Below the pieces are notes generated by a model, which worked only from the letters and a program-made list of their open reading frames with translations, searched no databases and was not told where the DNA came from. Both the position numbers and the translations under genes were made by a program. 64,000 bases of DNA from Rhizobium mayense (lineage in GTDB: Bacteria > Pseudomonadota > Alphaproteobacteria > Rhizobiales > Rhizobiaceae), in the NCBI RefSeq assembly GCF_030272705.1, contig NZ_JARFYM010000013.1, forward strand, positions 62,001 through 126,000, read 5' to 3'. This document shows positions 17,039 to 24,297 of this stretch, in pieces. Each line of letters opens with the position of its first letter. Within the stretch, counting starts at the first letter, position 1.

Positions 17039-18448
17039 ATGCCGGATTATCAGCTCATCAAGAAAGAACTCGAAGGTATCGCCGTCGAAGACAATCCGGC
17101 GCTGGTGCGCCAGAAGAGCCGGGATTTCTACTGGTATTCGCCGATCCTGAAGGCGCAGCTCGACAACGTCACCGCCGATCTCGTCGTGACGCCAAAGACC
17201 GAGGAGGAGGTGATCCGCACGCTGAAGGTGGCCTATGCCCATGATGTGCCAGTCACCCCGCGCGGCGCCGGCACCGGCAATTACGGCCAGGCCATGCCGC
17301 TCTCCGGCGGCATTGTGCTGAACCTCGCTGGCATGAACAAGGTCAAGGAAATCCATCCCGGTCGCGTCGTCTGCGAGCCGGGCATCGTCATCGCCGAACT
17401 CGACCGCCAGACCAAGGCGCATTCCGGCCAGGAGCTGCGCTTCCACCCTTCCACCGCGCAGACGGCGACCATCGGCGGCTTCATCGCCGGCGGCTCCGGC
17501 GGCGTGGGCTCAATCACCTGGGGCGGGTTGCGCGATATCGGCAATATCCTGCGTCTGCGCGTTGTCACCATGGAAGCCGAGCCGCGCGTGCTCGACCTCA
17601 CCGGCTGGGACTTGACGAAGGTCAGCCACGCCTACGGCACCAACGGCATCATTACCGAGATCGAAATGCCGCTCGCCCCGGCCTATGACTGGGTGGACGT
17701 GCTGGTCGGCTATGACGATTTCATGGACTCCGTGCGTTTCTCGGACGCGCTCGCCAAATGCAACGGCATCCTTGTCAAGGAGATCGCGCCGATTGCGGCA
17801 CCCATCCCTTACGAATATTTCGCCCGCCACAAGCCCTACATTCGTCAAGGCCAATCGATCGTGGCGCTGATGATCGCGCCACATTCCATGGGCCCGTTCC
17901 TGGCCTTCACCAGCCAGCAGAAGGGCGAGATCACCTTCCGCTCCGACAAGGTCGAGAGCATGAAGGGCATTCCACATGCTTATGAACTCGCCTGGAACCA
18001 TACGACCTTACGCGCCATCAAGGTCGACCCGACCATCACCTATCTGCAAGTGCAGTATCCAGGCCCGGATCACGTCGCCAAGGTGCAGAAGATGGTCGAG
18101 ATCTTCGGCGACGAGGTGCCCGGCCATCTCGAATTCATCAAATTCGACGGCCAGATCCAATGCTCCGGCTTGCCGCTGGTGCGATACACCTCGGAGGCGC
18201 GGCTGGAAGAGATCATCCGCATCCATCAGGATCACGGCTGCCCGATCTTCAATCCGCATCGCTATACGCTGGAGGAAGGCGGCATGAAGCAGACGGATGT
18301 CGTCCAGCTTGCCTTCAAGAAGGAGACTGACCCAAAGGGCCTGTTGAACCCCGGCAAGATGATCGCCTGGGACAATCCCAACTTCGATTTCGCCGCCGGC
18401 CAGAACTATCTCTTTCCCGGTCTTGCGGCTCTGATGGAGGCCTCATGA
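17039..18448 (+). CDS. FAD-binding oxidoreductase (GlcD/VAO-type)
   Basis: The 469-residue protein has the PF01565-type FAD-binding fold, with PRGAGTGNYGQ at about 74-84 and GGFIAGGSGGVGS, followed by a C-terminal substrate domain. Members oxidise hydroxy acids, sugars or other alcohols and amines. ATG 17039 begins one base after the amidohydrolase stop; an ATG 12 bp earlier would overlap that gene. The stop overlaps the flavodoxin-like gene (ATGA). It probably catalyses an oxidation step in the same pathway. Confidence 0.85.
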   Translation: MPDYQLIKKELEGIAVEDNPALVRQKSRDFYWYSPILKAQLDNVTADLVVTPKTEEEVIRTLKVAYAHDVPVTPRGAGTGNYGQAMPLSGGIVLNLAGMNKVKEIHPGRVVCEPGIVIAELDRQTKAHSGQELRFHPSTAQTATIGGFIAGGSGGVGSITWGGLRDIGNILRLRVVTMEAEPRVLDLTGWDLTKVSHAYGTNGIITEIEMPLAPAYDWVDVLVGYDDFMDSVRFSDALAKCNGILVKEIAPIAAPIPYEYFARHKPYIRQGQSIVALMIAPHSMGPFLAFTSQQKGEITFRSDKVESMKGIPHAYELAWNHTTLRAIKVDPTITYLQVQYPGPDHVAKVQKMVEIFGDEVPGHLEFIKFDGQIQCSGLPLVRYTSEARLEEIIRIHQDHGCPIFNPHRYTLEEGGMKQTDVVQLAFKKETDPKGLLNPGKMIAWDNPNFDFAAGQNYLFPGLAALMEAS

Positions 18449-19026
18449 GGGTTCTCGTCCTGCATTCGCATCCCGTCGAAGAGAGTTTCGGCGCGGCTCT
18501 GCACCGGCAGACGATCGAGAGCCTGAAGGCGGCCGGCCATGAGGTCGACGACTGCAATCTCTACGCCGAGGGCTTCGACCCAGTGATGTCGCGTCACGAT
18601 CGGATGATCTATCACGACCATCCCCAGAATACCGCGGCGGTGAAATCCTACGTCGAACGGCTCCAGCGCGCCGAAGCGCTGGTCATCGTCACGCCGGTCT
18701 GGAATTTCGGCTTTCCGGCGATCCTGAAAGGCTACTTCGACCGCGTCTGGCTGCCTGGCGTCACCTTCGAACTGGTGAACGGCAAGGTGACATCGAAGCT
18801 GCGGCATATCCGCAAGCTCGGCGCCGTGATGACCTACGGCGCCGATCCCTTCCGCGCGTTCATTGTCGGCAACCCGCCGAAGAAGATCATCAAGCGCATG
18901 CTCCGCGCTATGATCAAACCCTTCGCTCCCGTCGTTTTCCTCGCCCACTACGACATGAACCGCTCGACGGATGAAACGAGAAAGCGGTTTTTGGAAAGGG
19001 TGAAACGGGAAATGGAGCGGTTCTGA
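18445..19026 (+). CDS. NAD(P)H:quinone oxidoreductase-like flavoprotein (Flavodoxin_2)
   Basis: The 193-residue protein resembles the NQO/MdaB/KefF family. The N-terminal HSHPVEESFG loop binds flavin phosphate, and TPVWNFGFPAILKGYFDRVW is the characteristic central motif. It reduces quinones or other acceptors by two electrons with NAD(P)H. It overlaps the FAD oxidase stop by 4 bp and ends the operon begun by the ABC importer, so it may reoxidise or protect against a pathway intermediate. Confidence 0.88.
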   Translation: MRVLVLHSHPVEESFGAALHRQTIESLKAAGHEVDDCNLYAEGFDPVMSRHDRMIYHDHPQNTAAVKSYVERLQRAEALVIVTPVWNFGFPAILKGYFDRVWLPGVTFELVNGKVTSKLRHIRKLGAVMTYGADPFRAFIVGNPPKKIIKRMLRAMIKPFAPVVFLAHYDMNRSTDETRKRFLERVKREMERF

Positions 19027-19069
19027 TCGGCGAATCGACAGAGCCACGCTTTGCCGCGAGGATATTTGC

Positions 19070-19465
19070 TCACATCACCTTCGCCGCGGTCACCTCAACC
19101 TCCACCAGAAACTCCGGCCGCGTAAACCCACCGACGATGATCAGCGTGGAGACCGGCTTCGGCTCAAGCGTATATCGGTCACGGACAGCCATGTAGGCCG
19201 GAAAATCCTCGCGTTTGGTGACGAATCCGGAGATGCGGATGACATCGGCGAAACTCATATCCACCTCCTTGAGGATCGCCTTGATCGCCTCGAAGCAGAG
19301 TTCCGCCTGGCTCGTGATGTCAGATGGAATGCTGTCGTCGAGGGCGATGCCGAGTTGGCCTGACGTGACCAGCAGGCTCGCGCCCGGCGGCACCAGCAGG
19401 CCGTGATTATAGTTGCCGAAGGGGCGGCGGACGGAGGGCGGGTTGAAGGTCTTTTTCATCGGCAT
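19070..19465 (-). CDS. RidA/YjgF-family protein
   Basis: The 131-residue product has the RidA chorismate-mutase-like fold (VTSGQLGIALDD, ELCFEAIKAILKEVDMSFAD, FTRPEFLVEVEV). RidA proteins hydrolyse reactive enamine/imine intermediates. The catalytic arginine usually found before the last strand (RidA Arg105) is not evident: the region reads EPKPVSTLIIVGG. It may therefore be a Rid subgroup with another role. The start may be at 19465 or two codons later at 19459. An EamA exporter gene lies 55 bp upstream on the same strand. Confidence 0.85.
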   Translation of the reverse strand: MPMKKTFNPPSVRRPFGNYNHGLLVPPGASLLVTSGQLGIALDDSIPSDITSQAELCFEAIKAILKEVDMSFADVIRISGFVTKREDFPAYMAVRDRYTLEPKPVSTLIIVGGFTRPEFLVEVEVTAAKVM

Positions 19466-19520
19466 CGGTTCCCTATGGTCACGCCGATTTCAGCATTTCA
19501 CCGTCGGCCGGGCAAGCCGT

Positions 19521-20417
19521 TTAGAGCGCTTGCGCCGGCTCTACCACCCTGTTTCGCCGCACTTCCAGCAGGATATGGCCGAAGAGGGCGGCAAGCACGA
19601 TCGGGCCGCCAATCAAGGTCGCCTGCGACGGTCGCTCGGCGAGGAATATCCAGACCCACAACGGTGTCAGCGGCACCTCGAGCGAAGTCAGAAGGCTGGC
19701 ATCGGCGGCCGGTATCAGCCGCGCGCCGAAGGTATAAAGGCTAAGACCCATGGCGTTCTGGATGATGCCGAAGGCGACGATCAGGCCGAGATCATGTCCC
19801 GACACCATCATCGGCGAAGCGAACCAGAAGGTGATGAAGGAGCAGAGCCAGGCAGACAAGGCCATCGCCGGCAGCATTGGCACATCCCGATGCTGGCGCA
19901 TGACGACGGCAAGACCGGCGACCGTGACCGTCATCACCCCGGCCAAGACCTTGCCCAGCCAACCACCGCTACCACCCGCCTCGCCGGAGAGCATGACGAG
20001 CACTCCGAGGAGTGCCACGGCGCTGGCGACCAACGTCGCGACGCTTGGACGCTCCCTGATGAAGACATAGGCGACACCCGCAGTAACGAAAGGCACGGTC
20101 GCGTAGATCACCATGGCATCGGCGACGGAGGTATAATAGATCGAACCAATGCCGCTGATCATGGACGCGGTAGAAAACGCCGTCGCAGCCAGCGACGGCC
20201 AACGCATGGCGCGAAGAATACGCCAGGCCCTGCCGCGCTCGAGATGGAAGAACAGCGCGAAAACGCCGAGGCCGGAGACGATGCCACGACAAAAGAGGAT
20301 GGTCATCAAATCCGCGTGGATTGAGCGCACGAACAGGCCGGAGCTCGACCAAGCCAGGGCTGAACACGCCACATAGATCACGCCTAGCCGATATTGCTGC
20401 TGCTCCGCCAGCGTCAC
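19521..20417 (-). CDS. EamA/DMT-family transporter
   Basis: About 298 residues with ten hydrophobic segments arranged as two five-helix EamA repeats. Members export metabolites such as amino acids and their derivatives; the substrate here is unknown. I prefer the GTG at 20417 because a GGGGGG stretch lies nine bases upstream and the resulting N-terminus goes quickly into the first helix; an ATG at 20477 is also open. It may be co-transcribed with the RidA-like gene downstream. Confidence 0.85.
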   Translation of the reverse strand: MTLAEQQQYRLGVIYVACSALAWSSSGLFVRSIHADLMTILFCRGIVSGLGVFALFFHLERGRAWRILRAMRWPSLAATAFSTASMISGIGSIYYTSVADAMVIYATVPFVTAGVAYVFIRERPSVATLVASAVALLGVLVMLSGEAGGSGGWLGKVLAGVMTVTVAGLAVVMRQHRDVPMLPAMALSAWLCSFITFWFASPMMVSGHDLGLIVAFGIIQNAMGLSLYTFGARLIPAADASLLTSLEVPLTPLWVWIFLAERPSQATLIGGPIVLAALFGHILLEVRRNRVVEPAQAL

Positions 20418-20670
20418 GACGAATCCCCCCAACCCTTTTAGGCTTCGACTATTAGCGAGCGCCGGGATGAGCGACAAGCAGAGCTTGCGGCGGGGGGTGT
20501 CGCGGATGCAAGAAGAAGCGCGGCGGTTGCAGGAGTGCCACGCTTATAGTTGTGTGTGCCTGATTTGTCGCTACCCGACTTCCCGCGAATTCAACCCAAA
20601 ACAATCCATCCATCTTGCGGATATTTTCAGTGTCCGTACGGTGCGGTCAGTTTCGGCAGAGGGAGAATCA

Positions 20671-21096
20671 ATGCAGCTCTTGCTGGCAGGCCTATTTGCA
20701 TGCGGCTGTGTGAGTTTGGTGGATGCCTTACCATGGCCCGCTGCGGAAACCTATATCAATCCCTTGGCGGAATGCAGCCAAAGCAGCGATCCAGGTGCTT
20801 GCCGGACGACGCGGGATAGTTGGAAAACCGAATACGCCGACGCCATTGCGGGGAAATATCAAGGACAACGCAATGTGGCGTTCTGCTTGAGTACAGGCTG
20901 CGACAACGCAATCCAGCCAGACAAGATCCTCGGCTGCGCTTGGCAAATCGTGATCGCAAAATCCGGACACTTGGAACGAGACGGCACCGACGCCGCGAAT
21001 CTCAAGCATTTCTGCGGATCGGACTATATTGATCAGGCCCGCAGACAGGCGGCTGATGCCCAAGCAAAGACAATGTCGATGATGATCGGAAAATAG
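20671..21096 (+). CDS. Small secreted Cys-containing hypothetical protein
   Basis: The frame is open from 20467, but ATG 20671 follows GAGGGAGAATCA and gives a clean Sec signal peptide (MQLLLAGLFACGCVSLVDALPW). The mature part of about 120 residues contains conserved-looking Cys residues (AEC, GAC, AFC, TGC, LGC, HFC) and the blocks YADAIAGKYQGQRNVAFCL and ILGCAWQIVIAKSG. I have seen similar sequences as short hypothetical proteins in rhizobia and know no function. Its periplasmic location and paired cysteines suggest disulfides. Confidence 0.65.
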   Translation: MQLLLAGLFACGCVSLVDALPWPAAETYINPLAECSQSSDPGACRTTRDSWKTEYADAIAGKYQGQRNVAFCLSTGCDNAIQPDKILGCAWQIVIAKSGHLERDGTDAANLKHFCGSDYIDQARRQAADAQAKTMSMMIGK

Positions 21097-21147
21097 CTGG
21101 GCGCACGGCGGTCGATGACTACCATGCGCCCAAGGCCTTGCACGCAA

Positions 21148-21759
21148 TTAGACGTAGGGCGCGAAGAAGCTGCGGATCGCCTCGATCTCGTTCGGGCGGA
21201 TATCGTGGCCGCCCGAGTGCCAGTCGAGCGTCAGCTCGGCCTTCTGCCGCGTGAAATAGTCCGCCAACGCCTTGGTCACCGGCGCCGGCGAGATCGGGTC
21301 ACGTTCGCCGGCGGTGATCAATACTCGCCTACCGTCGAGCTTGGCGTTGTCGCGCGGCTGGAACGGGATCAGCGGATGCATCAGCACGGCGGCGTCGAAG
21401 AGGTCGCCTTGCTCGATCAGTACATTGGCGAGAATATTCGCGCCATTGGAAAAGCCGAGGCCAAGCACCTGAGAGGCGCCGTGGTCGACGGTTAGGCCTT
21501 TGACAAAGGTGGCCATCTTCTCCGTGGCACGGGCAAGATCGGCCATGTCGTAGACCCCCTCTCCCGTGCGCCGGAAGAAGCGCGCCGCGCCATATTCCGA
21601 AACGTCGCCACGCGGCGCGACGATGGTAGCTTCCGGCAGCAGACGGCTGGCGAAATCGAAGAACTGGTTCTCGTCACCGCCGGTTCCGTGGAAGGTGAAG
21701 AGAATAGGCTTGCCGGGTGCACCGGGCCTTACCCGGTGCACATAAGTCGTATTCGTCAT
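21148..21759 (-). CDS. Phospholipase/carboxylesterase-family hydrolase (MhqD-like)
   Basis: The 203-residue alpha/beta hydrolase has nucleophile Ser104 in GFSNGA, acid Asp154 (GERDPIS) and His185 (GGHDI), with the oxyanion FHGTGGDE loop. It resembles Bacillus MhqD and YpfH-type carboxylesterases. It is 14 bp downstream of a glyoxalase-fold dioxygenase gene. The same pairing, mhqED, is known in Bacillus, where it serves resistance to hydroquinones and catechols. Confidence 0.88.
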   Translation of the reverse strand: MTNTTYVHRVRPGAPGKPILFTFHGTGGDENQFFDFASRLLPEATIVAPRGDVSEYGAARFFRRTGEGVYDMADLARATEKMATFVKGLTVDHGASQVLGLGFSNGANILANVLIEQGDLFDAAVLMHPLIPFQPRDNAKLDGRRVLITAGERDPISPAPVTKALADYFTRQKAELTLDWHSGGHDIRPNEIEAIRSFFAPYV

Positions 21760-21773
21760 GATAACCCCCGTAA

Positions 21774-22706
21774 TTAGGCGTCCAGCGGTTCGAGATGCTG
21801 CTCGAGCAGGGCACGCAGATGAGCGTGTTGTTCCGGCAGCTTCAGCGCCTCGCCGAGATGGGCCGTATCTTCGTCACGGTTGAAACCGGGCTCATTAGTG
21901 GCGACTTCGAACAGCACGCCGCCAGGCGTGCGGAAATAGATCGCCCAGAAGTAATCGCGGTCGATGACCGGCGTGACCTGATATCCCGTATCCATCAGCG
22001 CCTTGCGGACCTCGAGTTGCTTTGCGCGGTTCTCGACAGCAAAGGCAACGTGGTGGACAGAACCAGCGCCCGGAAGCGCACGGCCGATGTTCGGCATGGT
22101 TTCGAGATCGACGAAATCCGCGCCATTGCCGCCGGGAATTGCGAGCCGCTTAACGCCTTCATGCGTATCGACCACTTCGTAACCCATATATTTCAGCAGT
22201 TCGCCAGTTGCGCCCTCGTCCCGTAGCCGCATGGCGACGGAATGGAAGCCCCTGATGGCATGTTCGGAATCGACGCCGCCATGCGTCCAAGGCTCGCGAT
22301 GATCGTCCTTGACCTCGACGAGCGCAAAGCCGTCACCATCAGGACCGGCGAAATGCAGACGCTTCTGGCCGAAGGATTCATCAGTCTTTAGAGCTTCGAC
22401 GCCCTGCTTGCCGAGCCGTTCGGTCCAATAACCGATTGAGCCTTCCGGAACGGAGAAAACGGTGTTGCCGACTTCGCCGGTGCCGGGACGGCCGCGTGCC
22501 ATCTTCGGGAACGGGAAATAGGTCATAACCGTGCCCGGAGTGCCGATCTCGTCACCGTAGTAGAGGTGATAGACATCCGGCGCATCGAAATTGACCGTCT
22601 TCTTTACGCGGCGCAGGCCAAGCGTATTCGTGAAGAACTTATTGTTGGTGCGGGCGTCTTCCGCCATCGACGTAACGTGGTGAAGGCCCTTGATCTGAGT
22701 GAGCAT
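21774..22706 (-). CDS. Ring-cleaving dioxygenase of the MhqA/MhqO/MhqE (glyoxalase) family
   Basis: The 310-residue protein is a double vicinal-oxygen-chelate protein. Metal-ligand candidates are His9/10 (GLHHVTS), the His pair in SVHHVAFAV and the Glu in GGVLFEVATN. The related Bacillus enzymes cleave hydroquinone-like rings. It begins an operon with the MhqD-like esterase. Dyads upstream (22789-22856) are candidate regulator sites, but no regulator gene is adjacent. Confidence 0.9.
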   Translation of the reverse strand: MLTQIKGLHHVTSMAEDARTNNKFFTNTLGLRRVKKTVNFDAPDVYHLYYGDEIGTPGTVMTYFPFPKMARGRPGTGEVGNTVFSVPEGSIGYWTERLGKQGVEALKTDESFGQKRLHFAGPDGDGFALVEVKDDHREPWTHGGVDSEHAIRGFHSVAMRLRDEGATGELLKYMGYEVVDTHEGVKRLAIPGGNGADFVDLETMPNIGRALPGAGSVHHVAFAVENRAKQLEVRKALMDTGYQVTPVIDRDYFWAIYFRTPGGVLFEVATNEPGFNRDEDTAHLGEALKLPEQHAHLRALLEQHLEPLDA

Positions 22707-22788
22707 CTTTAACCCCTTGTCTCGCCCGCAACGGCAGGCGTTTCTGATGAGCAGAAGATGGTCTCAGAGGCCGCATTTCGATAGCCCC

Positions 22789-22856
22789 CAATAGCCAAAC
22801 GGATTGTCTCTAATCGTTGAACGATAAAAGGCGGTCGTTCAATACATCGGCTATTG
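22789..22856. promoter_or_regulatory. Inverted repeats upstream of the MhqED-like operon
   Basis: ATCGTTGAACGAT (22813-22825) is a perfect 6-bp-arm palindrome; a half-site-like GTCGTTCAAT follows at about 22834-22843. Farther out, CAATAGCC (22789-22796) is the reverse complement of GGCTATTG (22849-22856). The outer arm overlaps the ung stop codon. These could be binding sites for a quinone-responsive repressor. Confidence 0.45.
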
Positions 22857-23549
22857 TCCAGGGTCGGTCGGCAGGGCCCAGTCGATCGGATCCTTGCCGT
22901 GCTCGACCAGATAGGCATTGGCTTTGGAGAAATGGCGGCAGCCGAGGAAGCCGTTATGGGCCGATAGCGGTGACGGGTGCGCGGCTTTCAAGACGAGATG
23001 CCGCTCGGTATCCACGAACGCGGCTTTCTTCTGGGCATAGGAGCCCCACAGCATGAAAACGACACCGTCGCATTCGTCATTGACCCTGCGGATGACGGCA
23101 TCGGTGAAGCGCTCCCAGCCCTTGCCTTGATGCGAAGCGGCCTGGGATTCCTCGACCGTGAGCACGCTGTTGAGCAGAAGCACACCCTGCCTTGCCCAGC
23201 TTTCCAGAAAGCCGTGACGTGCTGGCGGAATGCCGAGATCGGTTTCCAGTTCCTTGTAGATATTGACCAGCGACGGCGGAATGCGCACGCCCGGACGAAC
23301 GCTGAAGCAAAGCCCATGGGCCTGGCCAATACCATGATAGGGATCCTGCCCGAGGATCACCACCTGCACTTCATCGAGAGGCGTCAGGTCCAAGGCTCGA
23401 AAATATTCGCTGCCGCGCGGAAAGATCACCTTGCCGCGCTGCTTCTCTTCGACAAGAAATGATTTGAGCTGCTGCATATAGGGGCTGACGAATTCTTCTG
23501 ACAGCGCCTCTTTCCAGCTATCCTCCAGCTTGATGCCCGCTTCCGCCAT
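22851..23549 (-). CDS. ung: Uracil-DNA glycosylase
   Basis: Ung removes uracil from DNA to start base-excision repair. The 232-residue protein has the catalytic water-activating motif GQDPYH (67-72, Asp69), the uracil-recognition region LLLNSVLTVEE and the DNA-insertion motif HPSPLS starting at His191. Its length is typical of family 1 enzymes. It is independent of its neighbours in function. Confidence 0.97.
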   Translation of the reverse strand: MAEAGIKLEDSWKEALSEEFVSPYMQQLKSFLVEEKQRGKVIFPRGSEYFRALDLTPLDEVQVVILGQDPYHGIGQAHGLCFSVRPGVRIPPSLVNIYKELETDLGIPPARHGFLESWARQGVLLLNSVLTVEESQAASHQGKGWERFTDAVIRRVNDECDGVVFMLWGSYAQKKAAFVDTERHLVLKAAHPSPLSAHNGFLGCRHFSKANAYLVEHGKDPIDWALPTDPGQ

Positions 23550-23779
23550 CGTCCTTCGCCTCCATCTTTTGTCAGCATCCCGATTGAGGATGAAAGGGAC
23601 GGCGTGTCAAGAAAATGGCTGGGGCGGTGGCCGGGAGATCACAGTTTTTGGAAGAAGGAGGAGCGGCTTGTGTCTAATCTTTGTGGCAAAAGCACCAATG
23701 GCAGCTTTCGGCCTTAACCAGCCATAGCACGTCGAACCAATTTCGTGCGTTTGCCTCGATATTTATGGGTCGACGCTTT

Positions 23780-23995
23780 CTAGGGTTTATCCGCCTTATC
23801 CTGTTGCCACAGATCGGTAAGCGAGAGGCCTTTTCTTCCCCAGTTGTCGGTATCCACCTCATCGATCACAACGAAGACATATTCGGGATTGCGCCCCAAC
23901 TCCTCGACAAGAACCTCGGTCATCCTTCGAATGACAGCGCGCTTCTGATCAACGCTAGCGATGCCTTTCGCAATCTCAACCTTGACGTATGGCAA
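23780..23995 (-). CDS. 4-oxalocrotonate tautomerase-like protein
   Basis: The 71-residue protein is a small tautomerase with the N-terminal catalytic proline (Pro2 before Met removal) in MPYVKVEIAKG, the conserved Arg pair near VIRRMTEVL, and the C-terminal NWGRKGLSL region typical of the 2-hydroxymuconate tautomerase group. Its substrate is unknown. It stands alone between ung and the sulfatase locus. Confidence 0.85.
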   Translation of the reverse strand: MPYVKVEIAKGIASVDQKRAVIRRMTEVLVEELGRNPEYVFVVIDEVDTDNWGRKGLSLTDLWQQDKADKP

Positions 23996-24297
23996 TGGTT
24001 AGCCTCCATGCTTTTCGAACTTTTTACCGCATGGAAGGCCCTCCTTGCAATGACCGCTTGTGCCGCGAGTAGCCGGGGGACACTTGGCGGCTTTGGGCCC
24101 TTAGCGAACATAGAAGGTTCGCCTACTGACAGGCCGCTTCGCGCCTCCATAGCGGTCATTGAGCCACCGGCCCCCGATTGTTGCAAAGCGGACATTGTGA
24201 AGCGACAACGTGGGTCGTGGTTTCGCTATGCGGACGAACGGCGCACTAATACGGTGGGGAGCAAGCCAGTCCGCCGGCAAGCTCCCTCCCGCTACAC
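23996..24297. other. Gene-free stretch between the tautomerase and sulfatase genes
   Basis: I find no supported gene in these 302 bp. Short open frames exist on both strands but lack ribosome-binding sites and recognisable motifs. The sequence has a less biased composition than the surrounding genes. Confidence 0.4.
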
